Assembly: GCF_018327685.1 (NCBI RefSeq)
Contig: NZ_BNEL01000001.1
Coordinates: 5,146,001 to 5,210,000 of the forward strand
Source: Streptomyces sp. TS71-3
GTDB lineage: Bacteria > Actinomycetota > Actinomycetes > Streptomycetales > Streptomycetaceae
Direction: 5' to 3'
DNA: 64,000 bases
The translations under genes were made by a program, and so were the position numbers. Below, piece by piece: positions 18,988-27,553 of this stretch; the stretch's first letter is position 1; each line of letters opens with the position of its first letter. Below the pieces are notes generated by a model. The model ran no database searches, was not told the origin of the DNA, and saw only the letters and a program-made list of their open reading frames with translations.

Positions 18988-20349
18988 ATGGACCGCCGCA
19001 TTTTCGGGCTGGAGAACGAGTACGGCGTCACGTGTACGTTCCGGGGACAGCGCCGCCTGTCTCCCGACGAGGTGGCGCGGTACCTCTTCCGCCGAGTTGT
19101 GTCATGGGGCCGCAGCAGCAATGTCTTCCTGCGGAACGGCGCCCGTCTGTACCTCGACGTGGGCTCGCACCCGGAGTACGCCACCCCGGAGTGTGACAGC
19201 GTCACGGAGCTGGTCACGCACGACAAGGCGGGCGAGCGCATTCTCGAAGGCCTCCTCGTCGACGCCGAGCGCCGCCTGCATGAGGAGGGCATCGCGGGCG
19301 ACGTCTACCTTTTCAAGAACAACACCGACTCCGCGGGCAACTCCTACGGCTGCCACGAGAACTATCTGGTGGCGCGCCACGGCGAGTTCTCGCGGCTCGC
19401 GGACATCCTGATCCCGTTCCTCGTCACCCGGCAGCTGCTGTGCGGGGCGGGCAAGGTGCTGCAGACCCCGCGCGGGGCCGTGTACTGCGTGAGCCAGCGC
19501 GCTGAGCACATCTGGGAGGGTGTCAGTTCGGCCACCACCCGCTCCAGGCCGATCATCAACACCCGCGACGAGCCGCACGCGGACGCGGAGCGTTACCGCC
19601 GGCTGCATGTGATCGTCGGCGACTCGAACATGTCGGAGACGACGATGCTGCTGAAGGTCGGCGCGACCGACCTGGTGCTGCGGATGATCGAGGCCGGCAC
19701 GGTCATGCGGGACCTCACGCTGGAGAACCCGATCCGGGCGATCCGCGAGGTCAGCCACGACACCACGGGCCGTCGCAAGGTGCGCCTGGCGAGCGGCCGG
19801 GAGGCGTCGGCGCTGGAGGTGCAGCGGGAGTACTTCGAGAAGGCGGTGGACTTCTGCGACCGCCGCGGCATCCGCAAGGGCATCGTCGAGCAGGTGCTTG
19901 AGCTGTGGGGCCGGGCGCTGGAGGCGATCGAGGAGGAGGACCTCGACCGCATCGGCACCGAGATCGACTGGGTGATGAAGTACAAGCTCATCGAGCGGTA
20001 CCGCGCCAAGAACAACATGACCATGTCGCACCCGCGGGTCGCGCAGATAGACCTCGCGTACCACGACATCCACCGGCGTCGTGGCCTGTACTACCTGCTG
20101 GAGCGGAACGGCCAGGCGGCCCGTGTCTGCAACGACCTCAAGATCTTCGAGGGCAAGTCCGTGCCGCCGCAGACGACCCGCGCGCGGCTGCGGGGTGACT
20201 TCATCCGGCGCGCCCAGGAGCAGCGCCGCGACTTCACGGTCGACTGGGTGCACCTGAAGCTCAACGACCAGGCGCAGCGGACGGTCCTGTGCAAGGACCC
20301 GTTCCGCAGCGTGGACGACCGGGTGGAGAAGCTCATCGCAGGAATGTGA
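18988..20349 (+). CDS. pafA: Pup-protein ligase PafA
   Basis: A 453-residue ligase that phosphorylates the C-terminal Glu of Pup and joins it to lysine side chains of target proteins. It shares the glutamine synthetase-like fold with Dop: [10 protein letters not shown] at the N-terminus, [37 protein letters not shown]. It lacks the Dop-specific insert after the first strand. The ATG at 18988 probably starts a leaderless message. A perfect terminator follows. The gene is separated from pup and dop by the proteasome genes and the LacI/MFS pair. Confidence 0.97.
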   Translation: MDRRIFGLENEYGVTCTFRGQRRLSPDEVARYLFRRVVSWGRSSNVFLRNGARLYLDVGSHPEYATPECDSVTELVTHDKAGERILEGLLVDAERRLHEEGIAGDVYLFKNNTDSAGNSYGCHENYLVARHGEFSRLADILIPFLVTRQLLCGAGKVLQTPRGAVYCVSQRAEHIWEGVSSATTRSRPIINTRDEPHADAERYRRLHVIVGDSNMSETTMLLKVGATDLVLRMIEAGTVMRDLTLENPIRAIREVSHDTTGRRKVRLASGREASALEVQREYFEKAVDFCDRRGIRKGIVEQVLELWGRALEAIEEEDLDRIGTEIDWVMKYKLIERYRAKNNMTMSHPRVAQIDLAYHDIHRRRGLYYLLERNGQAARVCNDLKIFEGKSVPPQTTRARLRGDFIRRAQEQRRDFTVDWVHLKLNDQAQRTVLCKDPFRSVDDRVEKLIAGM

Positions 20350-20368
20350 TCACCCTCACATCGACCTA

Positions 20369-20401
20369 AAGGGCCCCGCGGGCGTCGCCCGCGGGGCCCT
20401 T
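20369..20401. terminator. Perfect hairpin terminator after pafA
   Basis: Fifteen paired bases (AAGGGCCCCGCGGGC and complement) around a 3-nt loop, directly downstream of pafA and before the FKBP lipoprotein gene. Confidence 0.85.
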
Positions 20402-20486
20402 GTGCATGCCGCACTTCAGGCGGTGGGGGTGCGGACGTAGAGTGTGGCGGGCCGGGAACACCCCCACTAGCTTCGAGGACACCGAC

Positions 20487-21485
20487 GTGCGACGCCGACT
20501 TGCCGCCTTGCTCATCGTGCCGGCCCTGGCACTGACCGCCTGTGGAGGTGGCGACTCGGGCAAGAAACAGGCGTCCCCCTCCCCGAGCCAGTCAGCGCAG
20601 GCGGCGAACCTCAAGCCGGTGGAGACCGCCGCGCCCATGCCGAAGGTCAGCGGCGACAAGGGCAAGAAGGCCGGTATCACCATCCCCAAGGGGTCCCCGA
20701 GCGGGAAGTTCGTCGTGCACTCCCTCAAGGACGGCGACGGCCCGGTGGTGAAGGCGGACGACCTGGTCGTCTCGCACTACACCGTCAAGGTGTGGCAGGG
20801 CGGCAAGGACCTGGGCAGCTCCTACGACCAGGGCGCCGCGCCGCAGGTCATCCCGGCCGGGAAGAAGACCATCATCGCTGCCTTCTCGCAGGCCGTGATG
20901 GGCCAGAAGGTCGGCGGCCGGGTGCTGGTCGTCGCCCCGCCCGACGCCGGCTTCGGCCAGAAGGGCAACCAGCAGCTGGGCGTGAAGGGCACCGACACCC
21001 TCGTGCTGGTCCTGGACATCGACAAGATCATCCCGAGGACGGCGCAGGGCAAGCAGGCCCCGATCCCGTCCAACCTGCCGCAGATCAAGGCCGACAAGCC
21101 CGAGCCCGCCGTGATCTCCGTGCCGAAGAAGAACCCGCCGAACGACCTCGTCGACCAGGTGCTGATCCAGGGCAAGGGGCCCGAGGTCAAGAGCGGCCAG
21201 ACGGTGTACATGCAGTACAGCGGTGCCGCGTGGAAGCCGAACGAGGGCAAGGCCCAGGCCAAGCTCTTCGACTCCTCGTACAACGTGGGCACGCCGTTCT
21301 CGACGGTGATCGGCCAGAAGCAGGTCATCGAGGGCTGGGACAAGGGCCTGGTCGGCAAGAAGGTCGGCAGCCGGGTGCTGCTCGTGATCCCGCCGGAGCT
21401 GGCCTACAAGAACCAGGCCCAGGGCGCGGACCTGCCGGCGAACTCGACCCTCGTCTTCGTGGTGGACATCCTCGACGCGATGTGA
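20487..21485 (+). CDS. FKBP-type peptidyl-prolyl isomerase lipoprotein, two domains
   Basis: A 332-residue exported lipoprotein. The signal has three arginines, a hydrophobic run and a LTAC lipobox with Cys19. Two FKBP domains follow, the first at about residues 75-185 and the second at about 200-330 (VGSRVLLVIPPELAYKN), so it should speed proline isomerisation of proteins outside the cell. GTG at 20487 follows GAGGAC; the upstream extension would hide the lipobox. A TAGAGT about 45 nt upstream is a possible -10. A single-domain cytosolic FKBP follows after 57 bp. Confidence 0.93.
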   Translation: MRRRLAALLIVPALALTACGGGDSGKKQASPSPSQSAQAANLKPVETAAPMPKVSGDKGKKAGITIPKGSPSGKFVVHSLKDGDGPVVKADDLVVSHYTVKVWQGGKDLGSSYDQGAAPQVIPAGKKTIIAAFSQAVMGQKVGGRVLVVAPPDAGFGQKGNQQLGVKGTDTLVLVLDIDKIIPRTAQGKQAPIPSNLPQIKADKPEPAVISVPKKNPPNDLVDQVLIQGKGPEVKSGQTVYMQYSGAAWKPNEGKAQAKLFDSSYNVGTPFSTVIGQKQVIEGWDKGLVGKKVGSRVLLVIPPELAYKNQAQGADLPANSTLVFVVDILDAM

Positions 21486-21542
21486 GGGCGCGGATGCGAG
21501 ACTGGCCGGGTTGCCCAACCGTACTGAGCAGGAGCGCGTGAC

Positions 21543-21917
21543 GTGAACATCGAGAAGCCCGAGGTCGACTTCCCCGGCGGAGAGCCCCCGGCGGACCTGG
21601 AGATCAAGGACATCTGGGAGGGGGACGGCCCGGTCGCCAAGGCGGGCGACACCGTTTCCGTCCACTATGTGGGCGTGTCCTTCTCGACCGGCGAGGAGTT
21701 CGACGCCAGCTGGAACCGCGGTACGCCGCTCCAGTTCCAGCTCGGCGTCGGCCAGGTGATCGCCGGATGGGACCAGGGAGTGCAGGGCATGAAGGTGGGC
21801 GGCCGGCGCCAGCTCACCATCCCGTCCCACCTTGCCTACGGCGAGCGTGGCGCGGGCGGCGGCAGGATCGCCCCCGGCGAGACGCTGATCTTCGTCTGCG
21901 ACCTGGTGGCCGTCTGA
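21543..21917 (+). CDS. FKBP-type peptidyl-prolyl cis-trans isomerase, cytosolic
   Basis: A 124-residue single-domain FKBP without a signal peptide. Active-site residues are visible in VSVHYVGVSFSTGEEFDASW, GVGQVIAGWDQGVQGMKVGG and LTIPSHLAYGERGAGG. The start is GTG at 21543. The domain is more canonical than either domain of the lipoprotein upstream; both genes may share a transcript. Linkage of these isomerases to pafA and pafBC is, from memory, conserved in Streptomyces. Confidence 0.95.
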   Translation: MNIEKPEVDFPGGEPPADLEIKDIWEGDGPVAKAGDTVSVHYVGVSFSTGEEFDASWNRGTPLQFQLGVGQVIAGWDQGVQGMKVGGRRQLTIPSHLAYGERGAGGGRIAPGETLIFVCDLVAV

Positions 21918-21985
21918 CCACCCCGACCGGCCCCTCGTGAGAGGACCGGGACGCGCCCGGGGGCGGACCGCCCCCGGCGCGCGCG

Positions 21986-22018
21986 GGACCCATGCCCCCG
22001 GGCATGGGTCCTCGCTTT
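21986..22018 (+). terminator. Rho-independent terminator after the FKBP genes
   Basis: Stem GGACCCATGCCC with its exact complement at 22000-22011 and a 2-nt loop, followed by CGCTTTT. Confidence 0.8.
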
Positions 22019-22086
22019 TGCCGTGCCGTCCATCAGCGGTACCGTCGGGCGGGCGGAAGGACTGATGAGAGGACGTTGGGGCGGCG

Positions 22087-23079
22087 ATGGCGATTGCCAA
22101 GGCCGAGCGGCTGATGAACCTGGCGCTGTGCCTGCTCGGCACCCGGCGCCCCCTCAGCAAGCGCGAACTGCGTGACTCCATCGAGGCCTACGTGGAAGCC
22201 GCGGCGGCGTCCCGGGGCACGTCGGCGGCGGGCGGCTCCGGTTCCGACGACTCCTTCAACCGCATGTTCGAGCGGGACAAGGAGGACCTGCGCGAACTCG
22301 GGCTGGTCATCGACACCGTGGAGAACATCGACGGCGAGGTCGGCTACCTCGCCCGCCGCGACAGCAACCGCCTGCCGCCCATCTCCCTGGACGCCGAGGA
22401 GGCCGCCGCCCTCGGCCTCGCCGCCAAGGTGTGGCAGCAGGCCCGGCTCGCGGGAGCGGCCAGCGGCGCCCTGCAGAAGCTGCGCGCCGCCGGCCTGCCG
22501 GAGGACGTCGACCCGTACGAGACCCACTCAGCCCTGGAGCCCCGCATCCCCGCCCGCGAGGCCGCGTTCGAGCCGCTGATGCTGGCGTGCAGGGACCGCA
22601 GGGCCGTCACCTTCGACTACCGCAAGGCCACCGCCGTCCACCCCGAGCAGCGGGTCGTGGAGCCCTGGGCGCTGGAGTGCTGGCGCGGCCACTGGTACCT
22701 CGCCGGATGGGACCGCGAGCGCAGCGCCGAGCGGGTCTTCCGGCTCTCCAGGATCACCGGCCGGGTCAGGAGCCGCGGCGGATCGTTCACCGTCGACGTG
22801 CCCGACGTCGTCACCGTCCGTGAGACCGTCGCCGCGTGGGCCGGCGAGGGCGCCGAGCGCCGGGCCCGCATCAGGCTCCGCGCCGGCGCCGGCTACCCGC
22901 TGCGCGCCAAGGCCGACTCGGTGCGGGAACTCGGAGGCGGGTGGGACGAGTTGGAGATTCCGTACGGGCACGGCCTGGAGGCATGGCTGGTCGAGTTCGG
23001 CCCCGACGTGGTCGTGCTCGACCCCGCCGAGCTGCGGGCCGACGTGGTGGACCGGCTACGCGCCGTGGCCAAGGGCTGA
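22087..23079 (+). CDS. pafB: WYL-domain transcription factor PafB
   Basis: A 330-residue regulator with a winged helix-turn-helix (about residues 1-90), a WYL domain (about 155-230, with VEPWALECWRGHWYLAGWD) and a C-terminal WCX region. In mycobacteria PafB and PafC act together as an activator of the LexA-independent DNA-damage response; I infer the same here. The start ATG at 22087 gives the canonical MAIAKAERLMNLALCL. The next gene, pafC, starts 17 nt downstream, so the two are co-translated. Confidence 0.95.
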   Translation: MAIAKAERLMNLALCLLGTRRPLSKRELRDSIEAYVEAAAASRGTSAAGGSGSDDSFNRMFERDKEDLRELGLVIDTVENIDGEVGYLARRDSNRLPPISLDAEEAAALGLAAKVWQQARLAGAASGALQKLRAAGLPEDVDPYETHSALEPRIPAREAAFEPLMLACRDRRAVTFDYRKATAVHPEQRVVEPWALECWRGHWYLAGWDRERSAERVFRLSRITGRVRSRGGSFTVDVPDVVTVRETVAAWAGEGAERRARIRLRAGAGYPLRAKADSVRELGGGWDELEIPYGHGLEAWLVEFGPDVVVLDPAELRADVVDRLRAVAKG

Positions 23080-23096
23080 GGGGGAGAGCAGGGACC

Positions 23097-24272
23097 ATGG
23101 ACGCCACATCCGCGCGCCACGGCAGGCCGGCGCGCGCCGCCCGGCCGCAGAACGCCATCGACCAGACCCGCCGGATGCTCTCCCTGGTGACCTACCTCCG
23201 CGAGCGTCCGGGCGCCCGCGTCAGCGACGTGGCCCGCGCCTTCGGCATCACCGAGGACGAGCTGATCGCCGACCTCGACGTCCTGCCCATGTGCGGCACC
23301 AGCTTCCGCGGCGGCGACCTGCTCGACATCGACACCGACGGTGACCGCATCTGGTGGCGCAACCCCGGAGCGCTGGCCGCCGAGGCCGCCGAACCGCTGC
23401 GCCTCGCCGCCGACGAGGCCACCGCCCTGCTGGTCGCCGCACGCGCCGTCGCCACCCTCCCGGGACTCCGGGAGGGCGACCGGCGGGCCCTGCTGCGGGC
23501 CACCGCCAAGCTGGAGACGGCCGCCGGGGAGGCGGCGGGCGCCAGCGCCCGGGTCTCGGTCACCTTCGAGTCCGAGGGCGGCGTCTTCGCCGACGTCGAC
23601 CGCGCCATCTCCGAGCGCCGCAGGCTCTGGATCCGCTACTACTCCCCGGCACGCGACGAGGTCACCGAGCGTGAGATCGACCCGATACGGCTGGTGAGCG
23701 TCGGGCACACCTACGTGGAGGCCTGGTGCCGCCGCTCGGAGGCGCGCCGCACCTTCCGGCTCGACCGGGTCGCGGAGATCAAGGTCCTCGACGAGCCCTC
23801 CGAGCCGCCCGAGGTCGAGCTGCGCGACCTCTCCGAGGGCCTGGTGCAGCCCGCCGCCGAGGACCCCGAGGTGGTCGTCGAGGTCGGCCCCGGCGGCCGC
23901 TGGGTCGCCGAGTACTACCCCCACGACAGCGCCGAGGAACTGCCCGAGGGCGGCCTGCGGATCACGCTGCGCACCCCCGACCCGGCCTCGCTGCGCAGGC
24001 TCGCCCTGCGGCTCGGCCGCGACGGCCGGATCGTCGCGCCGCGTGAGCTCGCCGAGAGCGCCCAGCAGGCGGCGACAGCGGCCCTCGCCGCCTACGACGA
24101 CCCGGCGGGCGACCCGGCGGCGACAGGCGGTCCTGGGGCGTCCAAGACCGCGGCACTCGTTCCGGAGGCGGCGCGGGAGAGCGCCGCGGCGCCCCCCGAC
24201 CCGGCGCCGGCCGCACCGGGCGCCCCCGGTCCCCGTACGTCCCCCCACGACAGGCAGGAGCAGAAGCTTTGA
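23097..24272 (+). CDS. pafC: WYL-domain transcription factor PafC
   Basis: A 391-residue partner of PafB with the same layout: helix-turn-helix (RRMLSLVTYLRERPGARVSDVA), WYL domain (EIDPIRLVSVGHTYVEAWCR) and WCX tail. The last 60 residues are a Pro/Ala-rich tail not needed for the fold. ATG at 23097 follows GGGGAGAGCAGGG; the longer open frame upstream only shadows pafB. The stop overlaps the TTG start of the next ORF by 3 nt. Confidence 0.95.
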   Translation: MDATSARHGRPARAARPQNAIDQTRRMLSLVTYLRERPGARVSDVARAFGITEDELIADLDVLPMCGTSFRGGDLLDIDTDGDRIWWRNPGALAAEAAEPLRLAADEATALLVAARAVATLPGLREGDRRALLRATAKLETAAGEAAGASARVSVTFESEGGVFADVDRAISERRRLWIRYYSPARDEVTEREIDPIRLVSVGHTYVEAWCRRSEARRTFRLDRVAEIKVLDEPSEPPEVELRDLSEGLVQPAAEDPEVVVEVGPGGRWVAEYYPHDSAEELPEGGLRITLRTPDPASLRRLALRLGRDGRIVAPRELAESAQQAATAALAAYDDPAGDPAATGGPGASKTAALVPEAARESAAAPPDPAPAAPGAPGPRTSPHDRQEQKL

Positions 24273-24691
24273 GCACGTCGGCCATGTCCGGCACCGAAGG
24301 CGGCCCCGGGCACGACGGTCTTCAGTCCGGCGGGGAAGCCCCCCAGCCCGGCGAGGACGACCCCCGGCCCGGCGAGGAAGCCCGCAAGCCCGGCGAGGAT
24401 GACCCCCGGCCCGGCGAGGACGCCCCCCGGCCGGGTGACGACGACCCCGGCCTCGCGGCCGTGGGCGAGGTGCTGTTCAAGGCCGCCTGTCCCGAATGCC
24501 GGGCACGCTTCCAACTCGACGCCGAGGCCCTGCGGCTGGCCGTCGGCGCCACCCCCAAGACCACGTTCTACTCGTTCACCTGCCCCGAGTGCGGCACCGC
24601 GGTGCGCAAGCCCGCCGGTGACCGCATCGTCGAACTGCTCACCGGCGGCGGTGTGCGCACCCTGCGGCTGCACACACCGCGCGGCTCGTAG
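24269..24691 (+). CDS. Small zinc-ribbon protein with an acidic Pro-Gly repeat
   Basis: A 140-residue protein of unknown function. Residues 20-60 are a repeat of units like PGEDDPR and KPGEDD, low complexity and acidic. The rest has two CPEC motifs (about residues 76-79 and 110-113) that should bind one zinc. TTG at 24269 overlaps the pafC stop and has AGGAG 8 nt upstream; an in-frame ATG at 24284 is the alternative. Its link to pafBC and tatAC suggests a housekeeping role, but nothing specific can be said. Confidence 0.75.
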   Translation: MSTSAMSGTEGGPGHDGLQSGGEAPQPGEDDPRPGEEARKPGEDDPRPGEDAPRPGDDDPGLAAVGEVLFKAACPECRARFQLDAEALRLAVGATPKTTFYSFTCPECGTAVRKPAGDRIVELLTGGGVRTLRLHTPRGS

Positions 24692-24699
24692 GAGGCCGG

Positions 24700-24915
24700 A
24701 TGTTCTGGGCGATGCTCGCCGTGGCCGCCGGCTTCCTCGGCCTGGCCGTGCTCGGCGTCCTCGCGGTGCGGGTCTTCCTGGCGGCCGAGCGGCTCGGCCG
24801 GGAGGTGACACGCGCCGCGCAGCGCATCGGGCGAGCGGCCGGCGACCTGGAGAAGGCAGTGGAGGCCGCGGAAGCCGCGGCGGCCGCCTCCGGGGCCGCC
24901 GGGAGAACCCGCTGA
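24700..24915 (+). CDS. Small single-pass membrane protein
   Basis: A 71-residue protein with one hydrophobic helix (about residues 3-27) and an amphipathic, Ala-rich helical tail (ERLGREVTRAAQRIGRAAGD). The ATG has TAGGAGG 5 nt upstream. It is 8 nt after the zinc-ribbon gene. The layout of anchor plus amphipathic helix is loosely like TatA/TatB, and tatA follows, but the FGxxKLP hinge is absent, so I do not call it a Tat component. Confidence 0.7.
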   Translation: MFWAMLAVAAGFLGLAVLGVLAVRVFLAAERLGREVTRAAQRIGRAAGDLEKAVEAAEAAAAASGAAGRTR

Positions 24916-24965
24916 CCTTGTAGCGGCCCAGGTCAGGGCCGTGGTAGGGGCATGAGGCCGGCAAC

Positions 24966-24986
24966 GGCCTGTCGAAGTCACAGGCC
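24966..24986. terminator. Hairpin downstream of the small membrane gene
   Basis: GGCCTGT and ACAGGCC separated by 7 nt, 50 bp after the stop. No T tract, so it is only a possible terminator. Confidence 0.4.
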
Positions 24987-25169
24987 AGGCAGGTACTCTG
25001 CTCCCCGTGGCCCGAAGACGAGGCGCGGGCCGCGCCGGGAGTACGCTCGGGGCTTGCTTCACGTTTACCCCAGAGGGTTACGATCCTTGACAGCACGGCG
25101 GTCGGTACGCAAACCGGCCGATCGGGCCGCATTCCCGTCCCACGCCGCCTCGGTGAGAAGGTAGAGACC

Positions 25170-25448
25170 ATGTTCGGAAGGCTCGGCGCCCCCGAGATCA
25201 TTCTCATCCTCGTCGTCATCGTCCTGCTGTTCGGTGCGAAGAAGCTTCCGGACATGGCCCGTTCCCTCGGCAAGTCCGCGCGGATCCTCAAGAGCGAGGC
25301 CAAGGCGATGAAGTCGGAAGGGTCGTCCCAGACCGCCCCCGCCGACCCGCCGGCCTCCGACCCCTCGCAGCGCACGATCCAGGCCGCCCCGGGCGACGTC
25401 AGCAGTTCCCGTCCGGTCTCCGAGCCGACGGACACCACGCAGCGCTGA
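25170..25448 (+). CDS. tatA: Twin-arginine translocase subunit TatA
   Basis: A 92-residue pore-forming subunit of the Tat system, which exports folded proteins. It has one membrane helix ([13 protein letters not shown]), the hinge [16 protein letters not shown] and a Ser/Pro/Asp-rich tail. The ATG at 25170 has GAGAAGG upstream. tatC begins 53 bp downstream. The same tatA-tatC-helY order after pafBC occurs in mycobacteria. Confidence 0.97.
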   Translation: MFGRLGAPEIILILVVIVLLFGAKKLPDMARSLGKSARILKSEAKAMKSEGSSQTAPADPPASDPSQRTIQAAPGDVSSSRPVSEPTDTTQR

Positions 25449-25501
25449 CGACGCCGGAGCGGTCGGCAGTCGCGGACCGCCGCACGAGATGAGGACGTGG
25501 G

Positions 25502-26452
25502 TTGCTCAGGTCTGCCCGCAAGCAGGAGAGGGATCCCGAGGGCCGGATGCCGCTCTCGGATCATCTGCGCGAGCTGCGCAACAGGCTCGCCAAGGCCGTC
25601 CTGGCGATCATTCTGGTCACGATCGTCGCCGCCTTCTTCTACAAGGACATCGTCGAGTTCTTCACGAACCCGATCCTGGACGCCGTGGGGTGCCACTCCA
25701 GCTTTGACGACCTGGCCCACAAGGAGAGCGGCACCTGCGCCCGCATCGTCCTGAACGGCCTGCTGACGCCGTTCACCCTGGCGCTCAAGGTCTCCCTGAT
25801 GGTCGGCGTCATCGTGGGCTCCCCCGTCTGGCTCTACCAGCTCTGGGCCTTCGTCGCCCCCGGCCTCCACAGGCACGAGAAGAAGTACGCCCGCGCCTTC
25901 GTCGGCACCGGCGTTCCGCTCTTCCTCGGCGGGGCGTTCTTCGCCTACAAGACGCTGCCGACGATGGCGACGGTGCTGCTCGGCTTCTCGCCCGGCGGCC
26001 TGGACAACCTCCTCCCGCTCGACGAGCTGATCGACCTGATCACCCGCATGGTGGTGATCTTCGGCCTCTCCTTCGAGCTGCCGCTGCTGCTGGTGATGCT
26101 CAACCTCACCGGCGTGCTCACCGGCCGGCGGATGCTCGGCTGGTGGCGGGCGATGATCATGGGGATCACCGTCTTCGCCGCCGTCGCCACGCCCAGCACC
26201 GACCCCCTCACGATGCTGGCGCTGGCCGGCCCGATCTGGGTGCTGTACTTCGCCGCCACCGTCTTCTCGATCCTCAACGACCGCCGCAAGGCGCGCCTCG
26301 AAGAGGCCGGACCCGGCGACGACGAGGCGTCCGACCTCGACCTCACCCCCGACTCCGTCGACGACGCGGAGCCCGTCTCCGCCAGCCGCGCCCTGCCCGA
26401 GCAGGCCTCCGGCGACCAGGACCGGATCAACGGTTATGACGACGTGACCTGA
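25502..26452 (+). CDS. tatC: Twin-arginine translocase subunit TatC
   Basis: A 316-residue integral membrane receptor for twin-arginine signal peptides. It opens with the conserved MPLSDHLRELRNRL block, has six hydrophobic segments and the family motif FVAPGLHRHEKKYA, and ends in an acidic cytoplasmic tail of about 55 residues. TTG at 25502 is the likely start (GAGG upstream); the internal ATG at MPLSDHL would delete 15 residues common to Streptomyces TatC. A hairpin starts in its stop codon. Confidence 0.96.
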   Translation: MLRSARKQERDPEGRMPLSDHLRELRNRLAKAVLAIILVTIVAAFFYKDIVEFFTNPILDAVGCHSSFDDLAHKESGTCARIVLNGLLTPFTLALKVSLMVGVIVGSPVWLYQLWAFVAPGLHRHEKKYARAFVGTGVPLFLGGAFFAYKTLPTMATVLLGFSPGGLDNLLPLDELIDLITRMVVIFGLSFELPLLLVMLNLTGVLTGRRMLGWWRAMIMGITVFAAVATPSTDPLTMLALAGPIWVLYFAATVFSILNDRRKARLEEAGPGDDEASDLDLTPDSVDDAEPVSASRALPEQASGDQDRINGYDDVT

Positions 26453-26477
26453 CCGGCCACCCACCGCCGGCCGGTCA
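26450..26477 (+). terminator. Hairpin terminator overlapping the tatC stop codon
   Basis: TGACCGGCC and its complement GGCCGGTCA, 10-nt loop. A TAGGGT -10 candidate for the next gene lies at 26484-26489. Confidence 0.6.
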
Positions 26478-26520
26478 CCTTGTAGGGTCCTGGCGCAGTA
26501 CGCCGCCCGGGGGGCCCGCA

Positions 26521-27411
26521 GTGACCAGCGACATCAGCCTTTTCGTCAACCCGGCCGCGGGCCGCGGCCGGGGCGCTCACGCAGCGCAGCCGGCCGCTTC
26601 CGCTCTGCGCGCGGCCGGCTTCTCGGTGCGCACCATCCTCGGCCGCGACCCCGAGGACGCCCTGCACAGGGCCCGCGACGCCGTCCGGGACGGCACGGGG
26701 GCGCTCATCGCGGTCGGCGGCGACGGCATGGTCGGCCTCGCCCTTCAGGCCGTCGCGGGCACTGGCACCCCGCTCGGCGTGGTCGCCGTCGGCACCGGCA
26801 ACGACTTCGCCCGCTGCCTCGGCCTTCCCGTGCGGGACCCTGCGGCGGGCGGGCGGCTCGCCGCCGACGCGCTCAAGGGCTCCCACATGCGCGACGTGGA
26901 CCTCGGCCGGGCCGCCGGACGCTGGTTCGGCACCGTCCTCGCCTCCGGCTTCGACTCCCGCGTCAACGACCGCGGCAACCGGATGCGCTGGCCCGCCGGC
27001 CGCCTCAAGTACGACCTGGCCATGCTCGCCGAACTCGCCGCCTTCCGCCCCGTGCCGTACCGCATCACCCTCGACGACGGCACCCCCCTGCACACCGAGG
27101 CGACCCTGGTGGCCGTCGGCAACGGTCCCTCGTACGGGGGAGGCATGAAGATCTGCCCCGCGGCCGACCCCGGCGACGGGCTCCTCGACGTCACCGTCGT
27201 CGGCGACTGCGGCCGCGCCACCCTCCTCAAGGTGTTTCCGCGGGTCTACACCGGCAGCCACGTGCACCACCCCAAGGTCACCGTGCACCGCGCCGCGAAG
27301 GTGGAACTGGCCGCACCCGCCACCACCGGATACGCCGACGGGGAGCCGCTCGGCCCGCTGCCGCTGACCGTCGAGTGCGTGCCCGCGGCCGTCCGCGTGC
27401 TGGTCCGCTGA
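26521..27411 (+). CDS. Diacylglycerol kinase-family lipid kinase
   Basis: A 296-residue enzyme of the DagK/YegS family that phosphorylates a lipid alcohol using ATP. Motifs are VNPAAGRG near the N-terminus, the catalytic GGDGM at 66-70, GTGNDFAR at 91-98 and PSYGGGMKICP with DGLLDVTVV in the second domain. The exact substrate (diacylglycerol, a polyprenol or another lipid) cannot be told. GTG at 26521 is used; a TAGGGT lies 32 nt upstream. It is followed by helY. Confidence 0.93.
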   Translation: MTSDISLFVNPAAGRGRGAHAAQPAASALRAAGFSVRTILGRDPEDALHRARDAVRDGTGALIAVGGDGMVGLALQAVAGTGTPLGVVAVGTGNDFARCLGLPVRDPAAGGRLAADALKGSHMRDVDLGRAAGRWFGTVLASGFDSRVNDRGNRMRWPAGRLKYDLAMLAELAAFRPVPYRITLDDGTPLHTEATLVAVGNGPSYGGGMKICPAADPGDGLLDVTVVGDCGRATLLKVFPRVYTGSHVHHPKVTVHRAAKVELAAPATTGYADGEPLGPLPLTVECVPAAVRVLVR

Positions 27412-27553
27412 CACCGTCCGCGTGCCCGTGCGCCCCCTCGCCCCGCGGGCCCCGCCCGCCGGTCCGGGAACGTACCGCGCTGACCAGGAACGATTCGCCG
27501 ATCCCCATAAAGATCGTGCTCTGTCACAGGGGGCGGGTAGGCTCGAAAGTACG

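Noticed and set aside
24700..24915. Small membrane protein as TatB
   Set aside because: It lacks the FGxxKLP hinge and is too short; only the general helix layout is similar.
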